Notes: generated from the sequence alone by a model not told the origin. DNA of 32,813 nt from 39-52-133 sp036523795 (GCA_036523795.1 DATDDN010000168.1:1-32813), one strand, 5' to 3'. Positions 16,770 to 24,920 are shown, counted from the stretch's first letter. Numbers and translations: made by a program.

Positions 16770-17834
16770 TCAGAGTGCTGCCACCACGGCATCGCCCATC
16801 GCTGTGCAGCCGACTTTCTGCATGCCTTCCTGCCAGATGTCGCCGGTGCGGATGCCCTGTTGCAGCACCTTGCGCACTGCGCCTTCGATGCGCTGCGCAT
16901 TGGCCTCGTCGCCAAAGGTATAGCGCAGCATCATCGCCACCGACAGGATGGTCGCCAGCGGATTGGCAATATCCTTGCCCGCGATGTCCGGCGCGGAACC
17001 GTGGCAGGGCTCGTACAGGCCCTTGTTGTTCTCATCCAGCGAAGCAGACGGCAGCATGCCGATGGAACCGGTCAGCATCGAGGCCTCGTCCGACAGGATG
17101 TCGCCGAAAATGTTGCCGGTGAGGATCACGTCGAACTGCTTGGGCGCACGCACCAGCTGCATCGCCGCGTTGTCCACGTACATGTGGGAAAGCTCGACCT
17201 GCGGATATTCCTTCGCCACCTCGGTGACGATCTCGCGCCAGAACATGCTGGTGTCGAGCACGTTGGCCTTGTCCACCGAGCACATCTTTTTGTTGCGCTT
17301 CATCGCGATCTGGAAACCGACATGCGCCACGCGGCGCACTTCCGATTCGCTGTAGTGCATGGTGTCGAAGCCCTGGCGCTCGCCGTTGTCCAGCGTGCGG
17401 ATGCCGCGCGGCTGGCCGAAATAGATGTCGCCGGTCAGTTCGCGCAGGATCATGATGTCCAGACCGGACACCAATTCAGGTTTAAGACTGGAAGAATTCA
17501 CCAGCTCCGGATACACCATCGCCGGACGCAGGTTGGCAAACAGCCCCAGCCCCTTGCGGATGCGCAGCAGGCCCTGCTCCGGGCGCATCGGACGCGGCAG
17601 CGTGTCATACTGGTAACCGCCCACGGCCCCCAGCAACACGGCATCGGATTCTTTGGCCAGTTTCAGCGTCGCTTCCGGCAACGGGTCCTTGGCTGCGTCA
17701 TAACCGGCGCCGCCGATGTGCGCGTGCTCCATCTCGATCTTCAGGCCGTCCTTGCGCAAGGCCTCCAGCACCTTCACTGCTTGTGCCACGATCTCTGGGC
17801 CAATGCCGTCACCCGGCAAAACTGCGATTTTCAT
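16770..17834 (-). CDS. leuB: 3-isopropylmalate dehydrogenase
   Basis: Oxidatively decarboxylates 3-isopropylmalate in leucine synthesis, using NAD and a divalent metal. The 354-residue protein starts MKIAVLPGDGIGPEIV. It has the substrate-binding arginines (LRIRKGLGLFANLRP and MILRELTGDIYFG), the DKANVLDTS segment, metal-binding aspartates around GDILSDEASM, and GSAPDIAGKDIANP. Length is normal. An unusual repeat-filled gap of 116 bases separates it from leuD upstream; asd follows after 32 bases. Confidence 0.97.
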   Translation of the reverse strand: MKIAVLPGDGIGPEIVAQAVKVLEALRKDGLKIEMEHAHIGGAGYDAAKDPLPEATLKLAKESDAVLLGAVGGYQYDTLPRPMRPEQGLLRIRKGLGLFANLRPAMVYPELVNSSSLKPELVSGLDIMILRELTGDIYFGQPRGIRTLDNGERQGFDTMHYSESEVRRVAHVGFQIAMKRNKKMCSVDKANVLDTSMFWREIVTEVAKEYPQVELSHMYVDNAAMQLVRAPKQFDVILTGNIFGDILSDEASMLTGSIGMLPSASLDENNKGLYEPCHGSAPDIAGKDIANPLATILSVAMMLRYTFGDEANAQRIEGAVRKVLQQGIRTGDIWQEGMQKVGCTAMGDAVVAAL

Positions 17835-17865
17835 TTTTTCTTCCAGTCCAATTACAAAATTAGCC

Positions 17866-17943
17866 GTAGGTTGGGTTAGGCCGTCAGGCCGTAACCCAAC
17901 GATTCCGATGTCGGGTTATTCACTGCGTGCTAACCCGACCTAC
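17866..17943. repeat. Double-palindrome (REP-like) element between leuD and leuB
   Basis: Two hairpins stand side by side: GTTGGGTTA/TAACCCAAC (17870-17878 with 17892-17900) and GTCGGGTTA/TAACCCGAC (17910-17918 with 17931-17939). The units differ at one stem position, T-A versus C-G, a compensated change. An outer GTAGG/CCTAC (17866-17870, 17939-17943) could close the whole element. GTAGGTTGGGTTA-type palindromes are, from memory, dispersed intergenic repeats in many proteobacteria. Confidence 0.8.
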
Positions 17944-17950
17944 CTATTTT

Positions 17951-18589
17951 TCAAGCGTACAGCCACGGCTGAGCGGCCTTGTGCTTGGCCTCAAACGCCT
18001 TGATGTCGTCCACGTGCTGCAAGGTCAGGCCGATGTCGTCCAGGCCATTGAGCAGGCAATGCTTGCGGAAAGCGTCCACCTCAAACGGATAGTTCGTGCC
18101 GTCCGGCGCGGTAATGGTCTGGTTCTCCAGATCCACCTTCAGCTTGTAGCCTTCCTTCGCGGCCACGGCCTTGAACAAGCCATCCACGATGGCCGCATCC
18201 AGCCTGATCGGCAGCAGGCCGTTCTTGAAGCAGTTGTTGAAGAAGATGTCGGCAAAGCTCGGCGCAATGATCACGCGGAAGCCGTAGTCTTCCAGCGCCC
18301 ACGGCGCATGTTCGCGCGAGGAACCGCAACCGAAGTTTTCGCGGGCCAGCAGGACCTGCGCCCCCTGGTAACGCGGCTGGTTCAGCACGAAATCCTTGTT
18401 CAGCGGACGCTTGGAGTTATCCATCCCCGGCTCGCCATGGTCAAGGTAACGCCACTCGTCGAATGCATTGGGGCCGAAGCCGGAACGCTTGATCGACTTG
18501 AGGAACTGCTTGGGAATGATGGCATCGGTGTCGACATTGGCACGATCCAGCGGCACCACCAATCCATCCAGTAAAGTAAATTTACGCAT
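17951..18589 (-). CDS. leuD: 3-isopropylmalate dehydratase small subunit
   Basis: Small subunit of isopropylmalate isomerase (with LeuC), 212 residues. It starts MRKFTLLDGLVVPLDRANVD and contains NVDTDAIIPKQFLK, the NFGCGSSREHAPWAL swivelling-domain motif, and FADIFFNNCFKNGLLP. The ATG at 18589 overlaps the stop of the 76-residue micro-protein gene by one base (TGATG), which suggests coupled translation from leuC through the micro-protein to leuD. The longer upstream open frame covers that micro-protein out of frame and is rejected. Confidence 0.97.
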   Translation of the reverse strand: MRKFTLLDGLVVPLDRANVDTDAIIPKQFLKSIKRSGFGPNAFDEWRYLDHGEPGMDNSKRPLNKDFVLNQPRYQGAQVLLARENFGCGSSREHAPWALEDYGFRVIIAPSFADIFFNNCFKNGLLPIRLDAAIVDGLFKAVAAKEGYKLKVDLENQTITAPDGTNYPFEVDAFRKHCLLNGLDDIGLTLQHVDDIKAFEAKHKAAQPWLYA

Positions 18590-18819
18590 CACTTGCCTGC
18601 CTTGTCCGATTTCTTCTCGCCCGACTTGCCCTTCCCGCGAACACCAGCTTCCGCCTTGCCCACGGCCGGACCGATAACCTTGCCGACCTGGCTGAAGGCG
18701 CCGCCAACGCCATCGCTGGCATTCTTGGCGCTCTTGTTGACATCCACCGGCGCCTCTTTGGCCCATGCGCTGGCAGCAACCAGCACGCCCATCACAACAG
18801 AAATGATCAGTTTTTTCAT
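18589..18819 (-). CDS. Small exported protein inside the leu operon
   Basis: A 76-residue protein with a clear signal peptide (MKKLIISVVMGVLVAASAWA) and a likely signal peptidase I site before KEAPVD. There is no lipobox cysteine. The mature part is small, Gly/Lys-rich and basic, with GGAFSQVGKVIGPAVGKAEAG as a possible amphipathic or membrane-active stretch in the middle. It overlaps leuC by four bases (ATGA) and leuD by one (TGATG), so expression is tied to the isopropylmalate isomerase subunits. Many betaproteobacteria carry an entericidin-type lipoprotein gene at this spot (recalled, not checked). This protein resembles those in size and composition but lacks their lipid anchor. Function unknown. 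Confidence 0.8.
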   Translation of the reverse strand: MKKLIISVVMGVLVAASAWAKEAPVDVNKSAKNASDGVGGAFSQVGKVIGPAVGKAEAGVRGKGKSGEKKSDKAGK

Positions 18820-20216
18820 TTGGACACATCCACGAAATGACCGGCAATCGCCGCGGCTGCCGCCATGGCCGGGCTCACCAGATGGGTGCGTCCGCCCTGG
18901 CCCTGACGGCCCTCAAAGTTGCGGTTGGAAGTGGAGGCACAACGCTCGCCCGGCTCCAGCCGGTCGTCGTTCATCGCCAGACACATGGAGCAGCCCGGCG
19001 CACGCCACTCGAAACCCGCCGCGATAAAGATCTTGTCCAGACCTTCCTTCTCCGCCTGCGCCTTCACCAGGCCGGAACCCGGCACCACCATCGCCAGCTT
19101 CACGTTGGCGGCAACTTTCTTGCCCTTGGCCACCGCCGCCGCTTCGCGCATGTCCTCGATGCGCGCATTGGTGCAGGAGCCGATGAATACCTTGTCGATC
19201 TTGATCTCGTTGATCGGGGTGTTGGCCTTGAGACCCATGTACTGCAACGCACGCTCCCAGTCGCCGCGCTTCACCGCATCCGGCGCAGCAGCCGGATCGG
19301 GCACGCGACCATCGATGGAGGTCACCATCTCGGGTGAGGTGCCCCAGGTCACCTGCGGGCGGATGCTGGCGGCATCCAGCTCGACCGTTGCGTCGAATTT
19401 CACGCCGTCATCGCTGTGCAGCGTCTTCCAGTAAGCCACGGCCTTACCCCAGTTGTCGCCCTGCGGCGCGAACGGGCGGCCCTTCACATAATCGATGGTG
19501 GTGTCGTCACAAGCCACCATGCCGGCGCGTGCACCGGCCTCGATGGCCATGTTGCACAGGGTCATGCGGCCTTCCATGGATAGGCCGCGGATAGCGCTGC
19601 CGGCAAACTCGATGGCGTAGCCGGTGCCTCCGGCAGTGCCGATCTTGCCGATCACTGCCAGCGCGATGTCCTTGGCGGTGACGCCCAGGCCCAGCTTTCC
19701 TTCCACCTTCACCAGCATGGCTTTGGATTTCTTCGCCACCAGGCATTGCGTGGCCATCACGTGCTCCACTTCGGAGGTGCCGATGCCATGTGCCAGCGCG
19801 GCAAACGCACCGTGCGTGCTGGTATGCGAGTCACCGCACACCACCGTCATGCCGGGCAGGGTGGCGCCCTGCTCGGGCCCGATCACGTGCACGATGCCCT
19901 GGCGAATGTCGTTCATCTTGAATTCGGTGACGCCAAACTCGGCGCAGTTCGCATCCAGCGTCTCCACCTGGATGCGCGAAATCGGGTCCTTGATGCCGCT
20001 GTCGCGGTGGGTAGTCGGCACATTGTGGTCCGGCACCGCCAGCATCGAGGCGGTACGCCAGGGCTTGCGGCCGGCCAGCTTCAGCCCTTCGAACGCCTGC
20101 GGGCTGGTGACTTCGTGCACCAGTTGACGGTCGATGTAAATCAGCGCGGTGCCATCCGGTTCGGTGCGCACCACATGGCTGTTCCAGAGTTTGTCGTAAA
20201 GAGTTTGCGGGTTCAT
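18816..20216 (-). CDS. leuC: 3-isopropylmalate dehydratase large subunit
   Basis: Large Fe-S subunit of isopropylmalate isomerase, 466 residues, acting with LeuD. The [4Fe-4S] ligands are visible as the Cys in FIGSCTNARIED and the pair in APGCSMC. VCGDSHTSTHGAF and GIGTSEVEHVMATQ are family signatures. The start MNPQTLYDKLW has GAGG seven bases upstream. It leads the operon leuC-micro-protein-leuD-leuB. A possible extended -10 (CATAAT, 20241-20246) and a small hairpin (20263-20277) lie upstream, with a REP-like repeat beyond. No leucine-rich leader peptide was found. Confidence 0.97.
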   Translation of the reverse strand: MNPQTLYDKLWNSHVVRTEPDGTALIYIDRQLVHEVTSPQAFEGLKLAGRKPWRTASMLAVPDHNVPTTHRDSGIKDPISRIQVETLDANCAEFGVTEFKMNDIRQGIVHVIGPEQGATLPGMTVVCGDSHTSTHGAFAALAHGIGTSEVEHVMATQCLVAKKSKAMLVKVEGKLGLGVTAKDIALAVIGKIGTAGGTGYAIEFAGSAIRGLSMEGRMTLCNMAIEAGARAGMVACDDTTIDYVKGRPFAPQGDNWGKAVAYWKTLHSDDGVKFDATVELDAASIRPQVTWGTSPEMVTSIDGRVPDPAAAPDAVKRGDWERALQYMGLKANTPINEIKIDKVFIGSCTNARIEDMREAAAVAKGKKVAANVKLAMVVPGSGLVKAQAEKEGLDKIFIAAGFEWRAPGCSMCLAMNDDRLEPGERCASTSNRNFEGRQGQGGRTHLVSPAMAAAAAIAGHFVDVSK

Positions 20217-20240
20217 TTGATTGCCTCAACAGAGCTCGCG

Positions 20241-20277
20241 ATTATGCCACAGCTAGGGGTATCTCCGCCATGCGGAG
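20241..20277 (-). promoter_or_regulatory. Possible leuC promoter and leader hairpin
   Basis: CATAAT (20241-20246) on the minus strand matches five of six -10 bases and lies 25 bases before the leuC ATG; no good -35 is visible. A CTCCGC/GCGGAG hairpin (20263-20277) lies just upstream and could be an operator half-pair. Confidence 0.35.
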
Positions 20278-20304
20278 GGGACAATGTGGGCAGCAGCAAT
20301 TCGC

Positions 20305-20377
20305 CGTAGGGTGGGCAAGGCATTGCCCACGCGTGAATTCAAACCCTTTCTGCGTGGGCACGTCGCACCCACCCTAG
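20305..20377. repeat. Second REP-like element, overlapping a gene end
   Basis: Outer 9-bp arms TAGGGTGGG/CCCACCCTA (20307-20315 and 20368-20376) enclose a hairpin GTGGGCAA/TTGCCCAC (20311-20318, 20323-20330) and a second GTGGG/CCCAC pairing. The plan is the same as in the element at 17866-17943, with different stem bases. It covers the last 12 codons and stop of the gene at 20339-20899. Confidence 0.78.
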
Positions 20378-20899
20378 CAGAGTGCTGTTGCCGAGATCGA
20401 GCGTAGAGGAGATTTTCCAGAATGGGCCGGTCTTGCTACAGTAATCTTTCATCCAATCATTGCTGACTACATCAGTCGCCTGGAAATAGTATTTCACCTG
20501 CACTTTGACACCAGCGAAATCGACCAATATGGTGGCGCTGTCTTTGCCTACATAATCTGGATCTGGAAGAAAAACATAAAGTTGATTAGTCGCAACAAAT
20601 CTGCCTTCACCGAAACGTTTACCATCTGCTTCGGTAACGAGTCGTAAAACACCGTGTGCAGGCTGTTGCAGGACGGTAGTAATAGGCTTGCCGGTTACGG
20701 TCCTATGCTCGTACAACTTAAAATATCCACGCGCAGAAGTGACTGGAGATATGCCATTCTCCGATGAATAGTCGTGATTGGGCTTCGGGGAGCAAATCCC
20801 AATAGCACGGGTAGTCTCCACGTCACCTGCAGCAGCCACTTCACTCCCCAGCCCCAACGCAACCGTCAGCACCGCCACCCAATTTAGCCACATGTTCAT
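20339..20899 (-). CDS. Secreted protein of unknown function, end formed by a repeat
   Basis: No family recognised. The 186-residue product has a signal peptide (about 1-23, ending near SEVAAAG). The mature part looks mostly beta-stranded: LYEHRTVTGKP, LQQPAHGVLRLV, YVFLPDPDYVGKDSATILVD and VQVKYYFQAT recall one Ig-like or cadherin-like repeat. Two cysteines (ICSPKPN and YCSKTG) could form a disulfide. GGGGA lies five bases before the ATG. The gene is noticeably more AT-rich than its neighbours, which may mean recent acquisition. The C-terminal GWVRRAHAERV is encoded by the REP-like element at 20305-20377, so the natural end is probably lost or altered. Confidence 0.7.
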   Translation of the reverse strand: MNMWLNWVAVLTVALGLGSEVAAAGDVETTRAIGICSPKPNHDYSSENGISPVTSARGYFKLYEHRTVTGKPITTVLQQPAHGVLRLVTEADGKRFGEGRFVATNQLYVFLPDPDYVGKDSATILVDFAGVKVQVKYYFQATDVVSNDWMKDYCSKTGPFWKISSTLDLGNSTLLGWVRRAHAERV

Positions 20900-20986
20900 G
20901 TCTTCCCCTTGCTCGCCCGATTCCCGGCACCCTATCCATCCGCGCCCGAGCCGTCAACACACGAAACGGACGAGGCGTAGCATGCC

Positions 20987-22144
20987 CTACTCCGCCTTCG
21001 CCCCGCGCAGCTTCCACCACAGCAATGCCAGCCCGAGCAAGGCTGCTGAAGCGCTGAAGCTGTACATCACGCCGGCCCCCCAGTGCTGCCACAGCCAGCC
21101 GCTGGCCAAGCCGCCCAGCACGCCGCCCGCGCCATAGCTGACGCTGCCGAACAGCGCCTGCCCCCTGGACTGGTGGCGGCCGCGGAAGAAGTGGTGCACC
21201 AGCGCCACGGACGCGGCATGGAAGGAGCCGAAGGTCGCCGCGTGCAGCACCTGCGCCAGCAGCAACAGCACCAGCGTATCCACCTGCCAGCCGATCAGAA
21301 GGAAGCGCACAACACCCAGCGCGAGACTGGCCATCAGGATCTGCGGCAGGGTAAAGCGGCGCATCAGCCAGGGCATGGCGAAAAACACGCCGATCTCGCA
21401 GATCACTCCCAGCGCCCACAGCATGCCCACCGCGCTCTTGGCGTAGCCGTGCTCGACCAGGTAGATGGAGAAGAAGGTGTAATACGGGCCATGCGCCACC
21501 GACATCAGGCTGCTGGCACCCAGCAGCGCCAGCACCTGCGGCTGCCGCACCAGGTGCAGGATGGACTGGCTGTCTGTATGGTGCGCCACCACTTCGGTGG
21601 GCGGGATGCGGCGCGCAAAAAACAGGATGCCCACCTCGATGGTCAGGCCCGCCCACAGTATCCAGCCGATGGCGATGTAGTCGAAGGCATAGCCCAGGCC
21701 CAGCACCGACAGGATGAAGCCGATCGAGCCCCACGAGCGCAGCCTGCCATAGCGGGCCGTGTTCTTGCCGAGGAAAGTCAGCGTGGTGGCCTCCACCAGC
21801 GGCATGGACGCGCTCCAGAAGAAGCTCATCAGCGCCATCACCAGCAGCAGGGAGTAGAACTGGCTGGCAAAAAACACCCCGAGGTAGCTCAACGCGCTGC
21901 TGGCCGCCGCCAGTTGCACCACCAGCAGGCGCTTGCCGGTGTGATCGGCCAGCCAGCCCCACAGCGCCGGTGCCACCATGCGCATGATGGGCTGCACCGA
22001 CATCAGGATGCCGATCTCGACCGCATCGAAGCCGAGCGACTTGAGATACAGGCTCCAGTACGGGGAAAACATCCCCACGAAGGCGAAGTAGAAAAAATAA
22101 AAACCGGCGATGTGCCAGTAATAGCGGTTATGACTTTGGGGCAT
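20987..22144 (-). CDS. MFS transporter of the phenylpropionate-permease-like (MFS_1_like) group
   Basis: A 385-residue major facilitator protein with about twelve hydrophobic segments. The N-terminal YFFYFAFVGMFSPYWSLYLK, the loop WGWLADHTGKRLL, and RLRSWGSIGFILSVLG in the first half are typical of the HcaT-like (3-phenylpropionate permease-like) subfamily. In the second half FRGRHQSRGQALFGSVSYG corresponds to the second conserved loop. The substrate cannot be told. It is transcribed away from grpE, and its gene is followed by the secreted orphan. No clear ribosome site precedes the ATG. Confidence 0.88.
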   Translation of the reverse strand: MPQSHNRYYWHIAGFYFFYFAFVGMFSPYWSLYLKSLGFDAVEIGILMSVQPIMRMVAPALWGWLADHTGKRLLVVQLAAASSALSYLGVFFASQFYSLLLVMALMSFFWSASMPLVEATTLTFLGKNTARYGRLRSWGSIGFILSVLGLGYAFDYIAIGWILWAGLTIEVGILFFARRIPPTEVVAHHTDSQSILHLVRQPQVLALLGASSLMSVAHGPYYTFFSIYLVEHGYAKSAVGMLWALGVICEIGVFFAMPWLMRRFTLPQILMASLALGVVRFLLIGWQVDTLVLLLLAQVLHAATFGSFHAASVALVHHFFRGRHQSRGQALFGSVSYGAGGVLGGLASGWLWQHWGAGVMYSFSASAALLGLALLWWKLRGAKAE

Positions 22145-22202
22145 TGTAGGTACGCGGCCTGGCGCCCCTCCTGGCCATCAGGGCGAGAGCAGACAAGGCT
22201 AA

Positions 22203-22224
22203 AAGCGCATTATCTCATGCGCTT
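22203..22224. repeat. 8-bp inverted repeat between MFS gene and grpE
   Basis: AAGCGCAT/ATGCGCTT with a 6-base loop lies in the divergent intergenic region, about 22 bases before the grpE heat-shock -35. It could be an operator for either gene. It is not the CIRCE element, which reads TTAGCACTC and its complement. Confidence 0.45.
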
Positions 22225-22245
22225 GTGATTATTTTGCCGCCCCCT

Positions 22246-22273
22246 CTTGAAAACCCTTTGACCATCCCCATTT
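22246..22273 (+). promoter_or_regulatory. Sigma-32 heat-shock promoter of grpE-dnaK-dnaJ
   Basis: CTTGAAA (22246-22252), a 13-base spacer and CCCCATTT (22266-22273) match the RpoH consensus CTTGAAA-N11-16-CCCCATNT at every defined position. The transcript should start near 22280, 20 bases before the grpE ATG. No CIRCE repeat is present, so control is probably by sigma-32 rather than HrcA. Confidence 0.92.
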
Positions 22274-22300
22274 ATGCCAAACCGATTTATGGAGAAGGCG

Positions 22301-22831
22301 ATGACCGACACGCAAACCACCCCGCAGAACCCGGAAAACAACCAGGCAGGCCAGCAGACTCCCGAAGTGATGCCCAGCCTGGAAGAATTGCTGAAACAGG
22401 CCGAGCTCAAGGCGCAGGAACACCACGACGCCTGGCTGCGCGCCAAGGCCGAAGGCGAAAACATCCGCCGCCGAGCCCAGGAAGATGTGAGCAAGGCACA
22501 GAAATTTGCCGTCGAGAAATTCTCCAGCGAAATGCTGGCGGTGATGGACAGCCTGCAGGCCGGTCTGGCCGTGGAAACCACCAATGTGGAAAGCTTCAAG
22601 AGCGGCATGGAGCTGACGCTCAAGCAGCTCTCCAGCGTATTCGAGAAGTTCAACATCAAGGAAATCAACCCGGTGGGCGAAAAGTTCGACGCCCACAAGC
22701 ACCAGGCCATCGGCATGCTGGAAAGCGAGCAGGAGCCGAACACCGTGGTCAGCGTGATGCAGAAGGGCTACACCCTGAGCGACCGCGTGCTGCGCCCGGC
22801 GCTGGTGATGGTGGCCAAAGGCAAGGATTGA
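22301..22831 (+). CDS. grpE: Nucleotide exchange factor GrpE
   Basis: Co-chaperone that releases ADP from DnaK. The 176-residue protein has a disordered N terminus, a long alpha-helix from about 30 to 90 (LEELLKQAELKAQEHHDAWL and RAKAEGENIRRRAQED), and the beta domain at about 120-175 with FDAHKHQAIGM, NTVVSVMQKGYTLSDRVLRP and ALVMVAKG. ATGs at 22274 and 22289 are rejected: the first lies within the sigma-32 -10 region, and GGAG stands six bases before the ATG at 22301. It is first in the grpE-dnaK-dnaJ operon. Confidence 0.97.
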   Translation: MTDTQTTPQNPENNQAGQQTPEVMPSLEELLKQAELKAQEHHDAWLRAKAEGENIRRRAQEDVSKAQKFAVEKFSSEMLAVMDSLQAGLAVETTNVESFKSGMELTLKQLSSVFEKFNIKEINPVGEKFDAHKHQAIGMLESEQEPNTVVSVMQKGYTLSDRVLRPALVMVAKGKD

Positions 22832-22834
22832 AGC

Positions 22835-22920
22835 AGTCGATAGACGTTAGTCGCTAGTCGTTAGTTGTGAGAACAAGCCGCGAGCGGACAACACCAACTA
22901 ACGTCTGACTAAAAACTCAA
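22835..22920. repeat. TTAGT/ACTAA inverted repeats between grpE and dnaK
   Basis: Short units such as GACGTTAGT, CGCTAGTCG and CGTTAGTTG (about 22842-22866) face CAACTAACG with flanking bases (about 22901-22913), a 9-bp perfect pairing. The same vocabulary (CGTTAGTCG, CGACTAACG, CGACTAGCG) recurs in the dnaK-dnaJ gap, so these are related elements rather than chance. Confidence 0.65.
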
Positions 22921-22923
22921 CCA

Positions 22924-22950
22924 CTTGAAATATGAGGTTACTGCCCACAG
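22924..22950 (+). promoter_or_regulatory. Possible second sigma-32 promoter before dnaK
   Basis: A perfect CTTGAAA (22924-22930) is followed after 12-13 bases by GCCCACAG, a partial match to CCCCATNT. It lies 65 bases before the dnaK ATG and could boost DnaK over GrpE. The -10 is weak. Confidence 0.45.
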
Positions 22951-22994
22951 ATAGGCGTTAACCGTTTAAAAACATTCAACTGAAAGGAAGCATC

Positions 22995-24920
22995 ATGGGA
23001 AAGATTATCGGCATTGACCTGGGTACGACCAACTCTTGCGTGGCCATCATGGAAGGCGGCAAGACCAAGGTAATCGAAAACGCGGAAGGTGCGCGCACTA
23101 CCCCATCCATCATCGCCTACATGGAAGACGGCGAAATCCTGGTGGGTGCCCCTGCCAAGCGTCAGGCCGTGACCAATCCCAAGAACACCCTGTACGGCGT
23201 GAAACGCCTGATCGGCCGTCGCTTCGAAGAGCCGATGGTGCAGAAGGACATCGGCATGGTGCCCTACTCCATCGTCAAGGCCAAGAATGGCGACGCCTGG
23301 GTGAAGGTGCGCGACAAGGAAATCTCCGCACCGGAAATTTCCGCACAGGTTCTGGTCAAGATGAAGAAGACCGCCGAAGACTACCTGGGCGAACCCGTGA
23401 CCGAAGCCGTCATCACCGTTCCCGCCTACTTCAACGACTCGCAGCGCCAGGCGACCAAGGATGCCGGCCGTATCGCCGGCCTGGAAGTGAAGCGCATCAT
23501 TAACGAGCCGACTGCAGCTGCGCTGGCCTTCGGCCTGGACAAACAGGAAGGCGACCGCAAGATTGCGGTGTATGACCTGGGCGGCGGCACCTTCGACATC
23601 TCCATCATCGACATCGCCGAGATCGACGGCGAGCACCAGTTCGAAGTGCTGTCCACCAATGGCGACACCTTCCTCGGCGGTGAAGACTTCGACATGCGCG
23701 TGATCGAATTCCTGGTGGAAGAGTTCAAGAAGGAAAACGGCATCGACCTGAAGAAGGACATGCTGGCCCTGCAACGCCTGAAGGATGCGGCCGAGAAAGC
23801 CAAGATCGAGCTGTCTTCCGCCCAGCAGACCGAAGTGAACCTGCCCTACATCACTGCAGACGCAACCGGTCCCAAGCACCTGACCGTGAAGATCACCCGT
23901 GCCAAGCTGGAAAGCATCGTGGAAGACCTGATCGCTCGCACCATCGAGCCGTGCAAGATCGCCATGAAGGATGCCGGCGTATCCGCTTCCGACATCGCCG
24001 ACGTGATCCTGGTAGGCGGCCAGACCCGCATGCCCAAGGTGCAGGAGAAGGTGAAGGAATTCTTCGGCAAGGAGCCACGCAAGGACGTGAACCCGGATGA
24101 AGCCGTGGCCGTGGGCGCTGCCATCCAGGGCGGCGTGCTGCAGGGCGAGGTGAAGGACGTTCTGCTGCTCGACGTGACCCCGCTGTCTCTGGGTATCGAA
24201 ACCCTGGGTGGTGTGATGACCAAGCTGATCAAGAAGAACACCACCATCCCGACCAAGGCGTCGCAGGTGTTCTCCACTGCAGACGACAACCAGTCTGCCG
24301 TGACCATCCACGTGCTGCAGGGTGAGCGTGAAGTGGCTTCCGGCAACAAGAGCCTGGGCCAGTTCAACCTGTCCGACATTCCGCCCGCACCGCGCGGCAT
24401 GCCACAGATCGAAGTGACCTTCGACATCGACGCCAACGGCATCCTGCACGTGAGCGCGAAGGACAAGGCCACCGGCAAGGAAAACAAGATCAAGATCCAG
24501 GCCAGCTCCGGTTTGAGCGAGGAAGAAATCCAGCGCATGGTGCAGGATGCCGAATCCCACGCCGACGAAGACAAGAAGGCGATGGAACTGGTGGCCGCAC
24601 GCAACCAGCTGGACGCACTGATCCACTCCACGCAGAAGGCCCTGAAGGAACACGGCGACAAGATCGACGCGGATGAGAAGTCCAAGATCGAAGCCGCACT
24701 GAAAGACGCTGAAGGCGTAGTCAAGGGTGACGACAAGGACGCCATCGAGGCCAAGGCAACCGCCCTGTCCGAAGCGGCTCACAAGCTGGCCGAGAAGATG
24801 TACGCGGCCGAACAGGCACAGGCCGGTGGCGCTGAAGGCGCCGCCCACGGCGAAGCCAAGAAGGATGAAGGCGATGTGGTGGACGCAGAATTCACCGAAG
24901 TGAAGAACGAGAAAAAATAA
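22995..24920 (+). CDS. dnaK: Molecular chaperone DnaK (Hsp70)
   Basis: Hsp70 chaperone of 641 residues, the usual length. The ATPase domain (about 1-385) begins KIIGIDLGTTNSCVAIMEGG and contains NEPTAAALAFGLD, DLGGGTFDISI and ILVGGQTRMPKVQ. The linker VLLLDVTPLSLGIET leads into the peptide-binding domain (about 390-505, LGQFNLSDIPPAPRG), followed by the helical lid. The C-terminal tail ends GDVVDAEFTEVKNEKK, close to the conserved EEV-like end. AAGGA stands before the ATG. It works with GrpE (upstream) and DnaJ (downstream). Confidence 0.99.
   Translation: MGKIIGIDLGTTNSCVAIMEGGKTKVIENAEGARTTPSIIAYMEDGEILVGAPAKRQAVTNPKNTLYGVKRLIGRRFEEPMVQKDIGMVPYSIVKAKNGDAWVKVRDKEISAPEISAQVLVKMKKTAEDYLGEPVTEAVITVPAYFNDSQRQATKDAGRIAGLEVKRIINEPTAAALAFGLDKQEGDRKIAVYDLGGGTFDISIIDIAEIDGEHQFEVLSTNGDTFLGGEDFDMRVIEFLVEEFKKENGIDLKKDMLALQRLKDAAEKAKIELSSAQQTEVNLPYITADATGPKHLTVKITRAKLESIVEDLIARTIEPCKIAMKDAGVSASDIADVILVGGQTRMPKVQEKVKEFFGKEPRKDVNPDEAVAVGAAIQGGVLQGEVKDVLLLDVTPLSLGIETLGGVMTKLIKKNTTIPTKASQVFSTADDNQSAVTIHVLQGEREVASGNKSLGQFNLSDIPPAPRGMPQIEVTFDIDANGILHVSAKDKATGKENKIKIQASSGLSEEEIQRMVQDAESHADEDKKAMELVAARNQLDALIHSTQKALKEHGDKIDADEKSKIEAALKDAEGVVKGDDKDAIEAKATALSEAAHKLAEKMYAAEQAQAGGAEGAAHGEAKKDEGDVVDAEFTEVKNEKK

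Noticed and set aside
22145..22300. CIRCE operator for HrcA before grpE
   Set aside because: The inverted repeat at 22203-22224 does not match TTAGCACTC-N9-GAGTGCTAA; the sigma-32 promoter explains control.
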